From Amblyornis subalaris (taxonomy: Eukaryota; Chordata; Aves; Passeriformes; Ptilonorhynchidae): 64,000 nt of DNA. Every line of letters starts with the position of its first letter. Positions within the stretch are counted from its first letter, which is position 1. Under the pieces are notes generated by a model. The model saw only the letters and a program-made list of their open reading frames with translations, did no database searches and was not told the DNA's origin. Below, piece by piece: positions 1 through 11,320 of the stretch. Made by a program: the position numbers and the translations under genes. The stretch covers positions 620,001 to 684,000 of the forward strand of contig JACAXG010000132.1 in assembly GCA_018881555.1 (NCBI GenBank), in the 5' to 3' direction.

Positions 1-2458
1 TTCCTTTAGTGTTGTTTTTACTCTTCTCCATCTCTTAGTTCCCTGCCTTTTGGCTGCAGCCACAAGAGGACATTTCTTAGGTTTAGTCACCTTGATTGCC
101 TTGAGTTCAGCTTTTTAATTTTAGTTTTCTGCCTATGTATTTTGTCTCAGGCAAACATTTCTTACATGATGCAGCAACAGTGATGGACAAAATCATTATT
201 CAGTAGTCCTTGACAATAATTTTTTTTTTTTTTTTTTTTTTTTAAGTACCTCAAACTTCTGTTTGCTGAGGCAGATAAGAGCTTGTAATTTCTTACTGTA
301 GTCATGGCTTGCATTTGGGATGGCTTAATTCCTCTGTGGGGAAATGTAATGATGAGAAATGACATGCACGTTCTCAGGTTCTGATGCCTGACAGTTCCCA
401 CCATTCTAGAAATGAGATTTACATCGGGTAGGATGAGCATTTAGATTTCACTTCTGCAGCTATGCCTGAGAGAATCTGTTGGATGTTTTTTGGCTTACGG
501 GATGTCAATGATATAGAATCTGCGTGTACTGGGCTTTAAATAGGAGGCATTCCAGACAGAGCATGTGTTTGAGTCAGAAGTAGATCTAATTGCTGTTGAT
601 ATCATTAAAGGTTGTAGGCAGATGCTGCTGGAGCTTTGAGCACAATGAAAATCTGCCTCTATTTCTTCGCAGGTTTTTCTTCTTACATTTTAAAGGATAA
701 AAATGCATCCGTGACTTTCAGTGTTCAGATCACTCAAACAGCATCTGGCCAGCTGGATGCAGGCCCTCATAGTGTGGGGAGAAACACTTCACCCCCTTGC
801 TTAAACTGGGGGAAGTCAGCTTGTGAATGAATTTCTGGCCAGTTTTAGAATTCACACTTGTAAATATTGAGTGGCTGGAATCTCTCAAATACAGCTGTAG
901 TTCGCAGCACTGGTAACTTGGGAATAAATTGCATTCCCACTGCTTTGTAATTACCTTCAGTCTGACAGTGCAGATGCCAAAAACAGTGCTAGGGTTACTC
1001 TATGTTACTTCCATAACAGATAAGAGGGATTTCTAAGTTTTAGAATATATGTATTGTATTAAGGGAAAATATATAATATTAAAAGATATATTATACATAT
1101 AAAAACATCTAGAATATATAAAGACATATTAAGGAAATAGTCTTCTTAACTTTAGCTTACTGCTATATTCAGAATTTTCTCTGAGTTGGAACTGAACAGC
1201 ATGGGTTTTGTTTGCTTAGATGATAAAAGCTCTGTAATGCAGAGGAGGTATCCACACACAGTTCTTACAATACACAGTGGTGGTATCTATGACCTACTTT
1301 AAAAAACTTTTTTTATTTAAAAAGGCACGTACCCTGTCAGTTCTGGTGTATTTCATGAGTTACAGTGTTGATTATTTTTCTTGAAAGAATGCTAAGTAAC
1401 CCATCATTGTTATGGCTACAGCTCCTTTCAAAAAGTCTTTTGCCAAGCCTCTTTCTTTTACGCTTGACAATTCTTTGACCACTTTTCAGTCAGTGCTCCA
1501 GTATTTTTGGTCCCCGGTATTTTTCCGTGAGCCATACTAGAAGTGACACAGTCTGAGGATGAGGTTCAAACTGACCTTCCTTGTTTGGTGCCAGATCCTG
1601 GGCNTTGTTGGATTTGTTCTGTGCTTCGTTCAGAGAACAAATTTCCAAGAGAAAACTCTGGAGGACCAGGCAGTGCTTGTGAGCCCAAGTTTTAAATGAC
1701 TCAGTCTCTTTGCCTTTATGAATCCTCTCTTACCCCACAAAGATATTTATGCTGAAGCTTGTAAGATGGCTCTGATGCTAAAGAATGATTCAGATGGGTA
1801 CCTGGGTAGATGGATGCACAACATGGAAGTAAGGCAACATTCAAATCTCTTCTTCGATAAGGGACACTCTAAAAGGTGTATTCACAACTGTACTTTCCGA
1901 ATATATGTCAAAGCTTTGGAGCACAATGGTCTGTGTATCTAGATGAAGTCTGTAAAAGGTCTCTTGCAAATTTGAGGGTGAAAAAGAAGGGAACCCATAC
2001 AATTGTGCTCCTTCAAAAGAAATGGGGAAGTAAANCAACAGGGGTTGTATTAATGTGAGGCACCTGAATCCAAAATGACCTATTGGAGTTGTCTCCTGGG
2101 GAGACATCTCCATCTGCTACATAAGACATCAAGGATCCAAACCATAAGAGAATCATGCCTAGATTAGATGCTTAACATAGATCACATAAAATTCCCTCAG
2201 TGTCCAGTGTAAGGGTAAAGCAGAGACCAAAAACTGGATGGAGGAGGAGGACTTCCTTTTCATGAAGTAATAAGCTGGTGAATAGCTGGAGTAAGAGGGA
2301 AAACTGGAGAACACTTGCCTGCTTTCTGCGTTTTAGTTCCTCCTCCCTCTTCCTCAGGAGTCTGGGGCACTCTGGATGTAGAGTAGTTCTTAAGTGAATG
2401 AAATGTTCCCTGTCAGAATGGGATCAGCTGGCAATATTCAGCACGGTACACTTGTGCT
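1..2458. other. AT-rich non-coding stretch, probably intergenic
   Basis: I see no gene here. Frames are short and overlap on both strands, with no splice-site or codon structure supporting any of them. The visible landmarks are a long T run (220-243) and a very AT-rich patch around 1,036-1,135 made of ATAT-type words. Two isolated N calls lie at 1,604 and 2,035. The stretch could be intergenic or intron of an upstream gene; the sequence does not decide this. Confidence 0.6.
220..243. repeat. Poly(T) tract, 24 bases
   Basis: This is an uninterrupted run of 24 T. It could be the tail of an old minus-strand retroposed sequence or a simple homopolymer. No recognisable element body adjoins it. 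Confidence 0.9.
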
Positions 2459-3395
2459 TCATTGTCTAATTCCTCTGTTTGAGTTGCTGAGTGAGGCAAC
2501 TTGAGCTGGTTTCTGGAATGTGCAGTAAGACAAGGGAAAAGCATGGATGGATACAGCTGATGTGATGAAAGGAGAGGTTTGCAAGAACAGCCAGGTTTTC
2601 AAGATGTTGTTTTTATCTTGATCATGTAAGAGTTCAGGAGAAGTGTCCATGGAGGCTCTGAGGTAGTGGTGTGCTGGTTTTCTGACACCACCAGCTTCTA
2701 GGAGACCAACCCAGAACCACAAACTTGGAGACTGGCAGTCAGATAGGGATACTTGAAATGTCAAGTGTGTTTGCTTGTTTAACCTACTTGCACAGAAGGA
2801 GTTCCTTCTCCNGTCTGATCCCTCCAAGGGCACCTGGCAATAAAAGGAAGGGCTGCTCTGTGGGCTGCAGTTTCAGATTGGTGACGAGAATTTGCAGAGT
2901 TATTCATACCATGCGCTCCTAAGGAACCCCTGAATGGAGCCCTAGGATCTATGTGTGGGTTTTTACGCTGGCTGATTGTGGAGGTTGTATTAATAACTCT
3001 TTGTTGTGTAGTGCATAGATGTTGGCTTCTGTAGAAAGACAACTAAAGGGCTGGGCAAAGGCCATGATCAAGCTCTCTGGCACTTGCTTTGTGACATTCA
3101 GCAAGTCAATGGCTGCTGTTGTCTTTGTAGGGAAGCTGTGCTCACAAGAACACTTCGAGCACTCAGCTTGTACTACAAACAGCATTACTGATGCCACTCT
3201 ATTTGCTTGCTCTCTATGGATTTCTAGATGCCAAAAACTGCAAGGTAGCATCCAGGATGCTCTATCGTTCTTTTTGCAGAGAAACCAAAGTACATGGTCT
3301 GGTGAAAGCTCTGTTTGGTTTGCATTCCATCCTCCCAAAGCAGCATCACCAGCCTTGCCAGTTCCTGTGAGGTGCTCTGCTTGGTGACGAGAGAA
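2459..3395. other. Unclassified ORF-dense segment, possibly a degraded element or non-coding exon
   Basis: This roughly 0.9-kb block is richer in GC than its flanks and stays open in overlapping frames on both strands. The longest frames are 129 codons (2,949-3,338, minus), 124 codons (2,459-2,833, minus) and 122 codons (3,019-3,387, plus). None resembles a protein family I can name, and the minus-strand frames are offset against each other, as in decayed coding sequence. A 12-base word, ttggtgacgaga, occurs at 2,878 and again at 3,381, near the segment's far end. An AATAAA motif lies at about 2,839. An old retroelement remnant is possible but no terminal repeat, primer site or polymerase motif is visible. 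Confidence 0.25.
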
Positions 3396-6300
3396 CTTTA
3401 TTTAGCAAGACANGCAATCAAATAGCTCCAATTGGGAAACTATTAAGAGCAAAAGAAAAAAATTATTATTGAAAGNAGCTAATTACGTATATCATATCTA
3501 AAATCACATCCGTGGATAACTTAGTTATGCATTGCATAAGTGCATTGTTTATAAATAAACTGTAATATCACATCAGTCCCTAACTTCTGCATGCTGTTTT
3601 TCCACTNGGGCTTGGATGATCATTTTATGAACCAATTTCCTGAGATGTGAGCACCCTTCACGCTTTGTAGTTTCTCCTGACTTCACCTTTCNGGAGCTAT
3701 ACACAGTGACTGCAGTATGGCTATGTGAATAATGGCTTGGCAGGTCTCCACAGTTGTGGAATTTACAACCATTGCTGTGCATGTAATGCTTGGAACAGCT
3801 TTTTTTTTATTATTTATTTCTGGTATATGATGAATTAGGCCATCTGTCTCCAATGTCTGCTGACCCTTCTCCCTCACTCTCCTCTTGCCTGGTATGTTGG
3901 CACTGTCACACAGTCAGCCAAGGTCAAGGTCTGGAGCCTGGGTCTGTGACCTTCGCTGCTGAGCCCTCAATGGCTCAGTCCTCAATTTCCCAGGGTAATT
4001 CTCCAGTATGTAATGCACCCACTGGACTGAGATGCCATGCAAGGAGCAGGGATCCATTTACAGGAACATTAAGAATGCGATAATAGGAACTTCCTTCACG
4101 CANGTAGCCAATACCTGAAGAGTACTTTATTTAAGCACAAAGTTAACAAGAGCGCTAGTTTTTCGAAACATAAATGGGACACTTCCTATTTTGCACCTGA
4201 AATGACAGAGGACACTTGACCAAATGAANTGAACATAGGTCTGAAAATGTTAAATGCAGGTGTACTTAGACATTATTGAGACAGAGGGGAGCTTTGAGGA
4301 AACAAAAATAGAAAGTCAAATAAAATTCTCTTGGCTTAGTCCATTGTGCTCCTTGCCTGAAATAAAAATATATGATAGTGACATAAGTATCAGCAGCCAA
4401 ACAGGAATGAAGGTCAACCCTAATAAACCAGGGTACCACTAGTAACTGTAGAACTTGATCCATAGATTTCTGAGATTAATGGGAATTCTTTTACAGAGTT
4501 TATTGTGCTTTAGATTAAATTCATAAATACAAGAACTTTATGTAACAGTAAAGATCTCTGCAAGCACTTGGGGAATCTTTGGGAAGCTTTTCTGTAAATA
4601 GCTTGATCTTTAGCATGAATGTGAGATTGGAAAGATTATTTACTGCTGTTGGCAGCCATCATAGGGATATACAAGTGCCTGGGCAGCCCCTCAGAGAAAT
4701 GACTTCTGCAGTATTGCCAGCGCTGTTACAAAATGATGAGTCAAGTATTAAAAAAAAGAGTAAGAGAGTATGGAAATGATGAGGCTCTTTTTTTACAAAG
4801 AAGTCTGGAGGGTTTTTTTGAGCACAGTGAGATTCGTTTTGTTTGATGCTTCCTTTTTGGCCTTTAAAGGTGCCTGCAAACCATATTTCAAAGCAGTTGT
4901 GTATACCCAAGAAGGCCAGGAACAACTTAATTGAAACCTGAAATTGCCATGCAGTGATACGACTAAAAGATGGTACAGAGCATCATGGATTTACATTAAC
5001 ACCTTTGGAAGAGGTGAATACCGAGCTAGCAGAGGGATTGGTGGCATTTAGTGAGATTTAGTGGAGTCAAGCAGCAATGAGGAAGCAGAGGAAGTTCCCA
5101 CATGTGGAAAGTAGATGACAGGGCAGATGTAGCATGCCTGTAAAATTAGTAACTCTCTTGTGATTCTAGATCAGGATTATCTCTGACAAGGAAAAGTTAT
5201 GTGTAGTGCTATGCAAATTCTGTGCACAATATAATTTATCCCATCAACTCCAAAGGGTTGTTAATTTTCAGCTCNTCCCCCCACCTTGACTACATGTTTT
5301 TGCACCTGTCTTGGCTGCAGTGTTGAGGTTTGTCTTCTGGGTCCAAGCAATCCTGTCTGGNTGTGAAGCAGCTGAAGAGGTTGATGCTGAAGGATGATAA
5401 CTACAAATACAAATAGCTGCTCTCACCCCTTGAGAAGAGTCCAGCCTCTTCTAAAGATCGACGGCTGCCCAGACTCAGCTGTGGTTGTCTATTAACACAT
5501 CAGATTGCTGCTCTGAGATGAGGTCCTGCCTGTGGTGTGCCAAAAGGTTGGTCTTAGAGCAGTCACAGATATGTTGAGGCCACGTGATTGCCTACCTTGG
5601 CACATGAAGTTGGATGCTGAGCCACCCCCTCACATGTGGCCCAGAGTGTACATTCGTAGGCACTAGTAGGACCACACTATAGAGAATTCATAGATCTGCC
5701 ATGAAGGAGCCTTGGCCCTTCTGTTAGAGGCAGCACAGACATAGGCTCAGTTTTTCCTGCTGGGATTTAGCTTTAAAAAAACCTCTTAAGCCTCTCTCTG
5801 TGAATTTACTGGGAGTTATTATGGAGTGACCTAGAGAGAGAGAAAATGNATCCACTGCCTGTAACCTCAGTGTGAGGAAAAGGGGACTTGGTGATGGGGT
5901 GACTAAGAGAAAGTTTAATGTGTTTTCCTGATGTTTTTATTAGTGTTGAAGTGTTAATGAGCCTTTGAGATTGGGCAGCTCTTGATCAGTTCTCAGCAAA
6001 TACCACAGCATAAGGGATCTCAGTTTCAAGAACAGAGATGGACTTATGAGCTGATGTGAAAATCAAACATTCCCTTCATTGTTGTTATAATAGTTCCTCT
6101 GTCCTAATAATCGCTCAAAGACCAAAGCAGAAAATGGTTTGCTCCTTGTAAGGAAGAAAAGTTCAGACCCATAAAATTCAGATTACTTTGAGACTTCTGC
6201 CTCTCTGACTTTACCAACTGGCANAAAATTAGATGACATCAAAGAATTACTCAAAAAGAGCTTATTTAATTTTTAAATTAATTGGAAATTGTCACATGTG

Positions 6301-9300
6301 GTTGTAATGCTAACAGCTGTTTTCATGTCACTTTACTGCAAAAGAGAGAAGCATTATGCCTGGATAAGGATATAAAAGCTGAAATGGTGAACTGTGATAG
6401 AGACATAAGTTGAATTTTCTGGNATGCACAATCAGTTAATTCTGCTGTCTGTACTGCATATGTTAAGGGCTCAAAAGTGCAAAAGTTTTATTTGTTTTGG
6501 GTTTTTNAAGAGTAATCCTGTTAGAATTAATTAAATTAATTCTGAATTTAAATAAAAAATTTTACTTAAAAACAACTCAGATTAATATGCAAATACCAAT
6601 CGTGTCCTAACAAAGAGTTGGAAAAAATTCTAGTTTTTCATGCTTGTTTTTATAAGATGTTTAAAATGCCTCTATGGGGAGCTCAACCCTTCTGTAATTT
6701 CTTACATTGATCTGGGTCTTATGTTTTTAGGGAAAGAATCAGAGGGAAGGTAGTTGCAGTAAAAATCAGCTGCAGGCAAACATGGATGAGTTTTGCCAAT
6801 AACGTCTACTTCAGAGTGGTTTATTGGTCCTTTGCCACCTCTGATTTGAGTGGCTTACCACACAGCTATTGGCTGCCTTGAAAGATTTTTGGAAAGCAGA
6901 CTGAGGAAGTATGGTTCTAATGAAGCAACAACATTTGACGTACAGTGTATGTCTGAAGGATTATCAGTGGCCTTGGGTGTACAGTGAGATACAAGCCTAT
7001 AGGCCAAGTGCTTTCAACCCCTATCAGTGTGATAATTCATACAAAATGTGCCATCTTACCAATCTGATTGTAGAATTTGCAGGGAAAGGAATAAAATCNA
7101 AAGTCAAACTCTGTAGGCTTTATTAATGACTGATCTGAAAAGCAAAATTATTTCCAAATTTTTATATCTACTCTAACCTAAAAGCCCAGCTCCTTAAGAA
7201 ATACATTTAAAGCCATATAATTAACTCATGGGGGTTAACAGTTCCTACAGTAAGACTTTAATATTACCCATGGTCCATAATAATGTTCATTGGTGGGATC
7301 CCAGTTGCAGTTTCTGGGACTTGGGTGTTCTGTTTGTTTTAACCTTCTTGCCACCAAAATTGACATCCTTATAATTATGCACTTGTGAAAAATCTTATCA
7401 TAGATGATTCAAAAAAGTTTTAAGACTAGTTATTTGTTGTTCATTTACAGGAGTCCCATTTATAGCAGCAAAAGTCCTGTCTTGTAGCCCTTGAACTGGA
7501 TGGGTGAGAGGAAAAGATCACTCACCCAGTACTTAGCCTGTCAGGAAAATAGTCTGGGATGTGGGAGGACAAATACAGATTGAGAACAGCCTGGGGAAGG
7601 CTTGCAGCTGGACTGTGTTATCAGTTTGTAGATCTGCCCATCCCTTGCTGTTGTGCATAGGCTGTTGATAGTACTACAGTTTCCATGGTAGTNGACTACT
7701 CAGTGAAGATGCTGAAAAAACAGCTTTCCTGAGTGTATTATGCAATCTATTATGTAGAACTAGAGCTGAAATAGCCCATCCAGTGGGAATGGGTTTGTTT
7801 TATATTACCCTTCCAGCAGGGGGTTATCCATGTGTACTGNAAATTACAATACTAAATGCCCAGCATGAAAATTTTGTGTGAGAATTATTGGACTTAAGTT
7901 TTCTCAGTGTACTGCAATCTGGGCTGCCTGCTGGCACAGGAGCTTTTGCTGCCAAGGTTTTCAAACCCTAATGCCTGGAATTACAAAAGGAGGAATAACA
8001 GAAGAGAATGTTTTCTCCATTTCACTCCTTCTGCATGACAATGACTATTAAAAACCTTTGCTCTTCTCTCACTTCCCTTAAGCAATTTGTTTTAAGCTTC
8101 CCAGCTGAAACAGAGCCATAGCATTTTTCCACCTGAGTAAAATTGTTCTGTTTTCTTAAATGGCCGTAAAGACATAAACCTTGGATACCAAAAAGTTATA
8201 ATGCTGCTTTTATTTTCCCGTCTCCAGATTTACACATAAAATCCATGTACACAGAAGACTTGAGGTGTTTCAGATACTGAGTGTATTAGTACCCTCTCCT
8301 GAGCTGTGCCATGGATGATTATCTGCAAATGAAGCTGAGGAGTTTCACAGCTGCTGTCTCCTCGAAGCAGAGCTTCAGTTCCTTGCTGTTGCCACCTCTT
8401 TTGCTGGGTACAGCTCGGCACATTCAAGGTCAGTCTTTTTCGTTCTTGCAGGGCACATGTGTGGTTGTGAGAACTTGCATCTGATTCCTCGAGTGCTGAG
8501 ACCTGTCCTGGGGTGCCACATATCTAATCTTAAAATAGATCCACTAGATGTTTAGTATCTGAGTGCAGTGTGATTATTTAGTGAAGATTACATTTCTTTG
8601 GGTTTTAAACAGCAACGCGATTGTGCTGTATTTTTAATTGTGTTCATTTCAATGAGTGCAGCCCGTGCTGCAGCGGTGGAAGGCAGTGTTTTTGAATCCA
8701 TGTGATGCATCACCACCACGTGCTTGGTGCCTTGCTACTGCCCTGATCTTGTGAGGTGTTCATCACAGTCCAAAAATAAAACTTGCTCACAATGTGATGT
8801 ATGGAATAGTCTTACAGGGGAAGGTAGGGGAGAGCTTTATTGCTTGTATCACTTGACATTGGGACTGCATGAAAACTGGAAAATATTATGCCACAGCAGT
8901 AGCCTGTCAAATTGCCTCTGGGTTTGTAAGCAGCAATTACAAAGCTTTATAATCCATTATATTGCTTTTTTTTCTTCATTCCATTAGCTTAGTTCCATAC
9001 AAGTTCTTTCTTTTGGTGAATGTCAAGCAATCCCAAAGGGTGAAAGGATTGTTTTGGAAAAACAGTTGCTCGCATTTCTATCAACTTCTGATGGTCTGTA
9101 AAAAGGTTNTATTAATAAACAAATGATTGTTATAAACAAATGAAATTCCAGCACCTGACTACACAGACCTAGCATTCCACTGCATTCAGTTTGAGCTACA
9201 GCTATGCCTCTTCAGTCTTCCTCGCCTGAGGCTGCAATGCTGCCACTATACAGCAATTGGTCACACCTCATTACTGACGTTATTTGCAATAGTGTGCGAA

Positions 9301-11176
9301 GGACCAAGTAACAGATGTTTTGAAATGGCTAATCAATTTTTATAGATTTAGTTAGGTTGATGCCTGCACATCTTTCCAATGTGCTTTTTCACCAAAGCTA
9401 GGGAAAGGATCTTAATGACAAAGTCAGTCAAGCCTCTGTGAGGCTCAGGCTTCAATGTTAGAACATAAATATTGCTTGCNTGCAGTTATAACATTCTATT
9501 TTGGCCACTTACACTGGAGTTTTTTGTCTCTGAGCTTCACTCTTAGAAAGTTACATTTGGACTTAGATGTATGACACTTGTTTGGAGTGACANACACAAA
9601 TCCCCATACACCAGAATGAAAATTCAGCCTTAATCATCAAAGGGAAGTGAGGACTAAATGAATGTGTCATGCGTATCCAATTTCTCCACTGATCATCCAG
9701 AGAAAATAAATCACAGTGGATGTCCTTCCATTTCTTCTTTGTTTCAAAAGCTAGAAGGAGCTCCCTGTTAAAGTCACCCTGGGTTTCCCCAGGGAATACT
9801 AAAATAAATTAGTATTGTCTGATTAAATGTTTTGACCCATATTGAAACCGCTGTGAAATGATAGGCCTATTTTGTGATGGCAGCATGCCAGCTTTTTTTT
9901 TGGTGTACTACTGGAATCAGAGGATAAAACTGGAGGAGTACTTCTTAACTGAACTAATAAGCAATTTCACTCATTTTTAACAAATCATTTTTCTGGGACT
10001 GTACTCTTTGAGACAGATTTCTCAGTGATGTCTAGTGTCCATCTGTGCTAAGATCTACTGTCATATTCCCTTTATACATCAGAAAAGACTGCAAAAGTGA
10101 TCCACAGAAAAGAAAAGAGATAAAAATNGGGAAAGGCATTGCAGGAAGGTCTGGCTTGATTAAGTGGAAAATTTTAAATGGCACACATTGCAGATAGGTA
10201 TCCAAGTCATTGATTTCAATGAGAATAGGATAGCTTACAGTCCCTCATCTCTCTGAAATGTTCCCTTGCACCCCAAGGCAATTTAATTTGGAAAGAATTG
10301 TTCGAAGAAATATGATAGGTATATAAAATGAGCAGTATAAAAAGCATGCTGCCACAGCAAGGGCAGTGCCCTGAGACTCAACCTGCTCAGAAGTTAATTG
10401 AAATCAATTGGAAAGACTGCTGTTGACTTAAATAAGCTCTGGATGAGCCCTTGTGAGAGCTACTTTCGACACCCAGGTCTACCATGAATTTTTTGAATGG
10501 CTCAAAGCAAGTCATTCAGAGCCATATCCAGAAAGGGGGCCAGATATTGTAATGGGATTGGTCCAAGTGGGGAAAGCGTGAAAGGTTCTCCGTACAGCCT
10601 CACATTAGAGCTCTTTTCAGAAATGTGTTATGAGCTGCTAATGTAAAACAAATAATAATTTCTGTTGAATCTGTGATGCTTACAGTTGTAGGATGCTGTC
10701 AAGACAATTTAAAAACAGTTTAAAATTAGGATTAGCCATTTAGGATTATAAAAACAGCATCTGTAGTCAGATTACTTTGGATAAAATGTCAGGGGCCACC
10801 AATCCTCATGTTTCAGAGCATTAACTCGCCACCAGCTGGAACGATGAAGCAGATACCTCAAAGGAACAATATGTTACTGTTAAGCAATTTATTATGTCAT
10901 TTACAATATGCTGTTATCCANCCTAGCCTTTATGTGGAGGAAAGGAGGTCTGTTCTCACTGCCTGGGTAATGACAGAGCTGTCTGTAACTTGTGTAGCTG
11001 GGGCCATTCCCCTGAGGTGGTGGAGGTTCCTGGTGAGTGCTGCACCCTTCAAACCCAGTGGGCTGGGTCTTTCTGGATTNTCATAAGCTCTAGCAGTAGT
11101 TTCGGTGCTGTCAAGAAGGCTCTGCAAGCACAGGAGCTGGGCAGCACTTTGTGGGATGGAGCCTAAGCCATCTGAA
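3396..11176. other. Non-coding stretch without recognised genes
   Basis: There is nothing gene-like that I can support over about 7.8 kb. The DNA is AT-rich and CpG-poor, frames are short, and isolated single Ns recur about every few hundred bases. Small motif-level items are a run of nuclear-receptor-like half sites at 3,921-3,953 (AAGGTCAAGGTC, then TGACCTT) and a perfect POU octamer ATGCAAAT at 6,587-6,594. Both could be chance occurrences. Confidence 0.6.
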
Positions 11177-11320
11177 ATGAGATTAGCTCCGTTAGTTAGA
11201 GCATGGTGTTAATAACACCAAGGTTGTGGATTCAATCCCTGTATGGGCCATTCACTTAAGAATTGGACTCAATGATCCTTGTGGTCCCTTCCAACTCAGA
11301 ATACTCTGTGATTCTGTGAA
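11177..11320 (+). mobile_element. TguSINE1-like SINE: tRNA-Ile head with CR1 3' tail
   Basis: The element starts with a tRNA-Ile(AAT)-like region at 11,177-11,249. A degenerate box A lies around 11,183-11,200. The anticodon arm is intact: stem TGGTG (11,204-11,208), 7-base loop TTAATAA with AAT in place (11,209-11,215), and stem CACCA (11,216-11,220). A box B-like GGATTCAATCC follows. The second half matches the 3' end of avian CR1 LINEs (ACTCAATGATCCTTGTGG, CCCTTCCAACTCAGAAT) and ends in two copies of the octamer, CTCTGTG and ATTCTGTG. Every CpG expected in the parental tRNA has changed to TG or CA, so this is an old methylated copy and not a tRNA gene. The 6-base word TGAAAT on both sides (11,173 and 11,317) may be a target-site duplication. 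TguSINE1 is known from zebra finch and is mobilised by CR1 machinery. Confidence 0.9.

Noticed and set aside
1036..1135. AT-rich patch considered as a matrix-attachment region or microsatellite
   Set aside because: It has no regular repeat unit; AT richness alone is not enough evidence.
11177..11249. A functional tRNA-Ile(AAT) gene
   Set aside because: The acceptor stem and box A are decayed, expected CpGs are lost, and the sequence runs straight into a CR1 tail. It is the head of a SINE.
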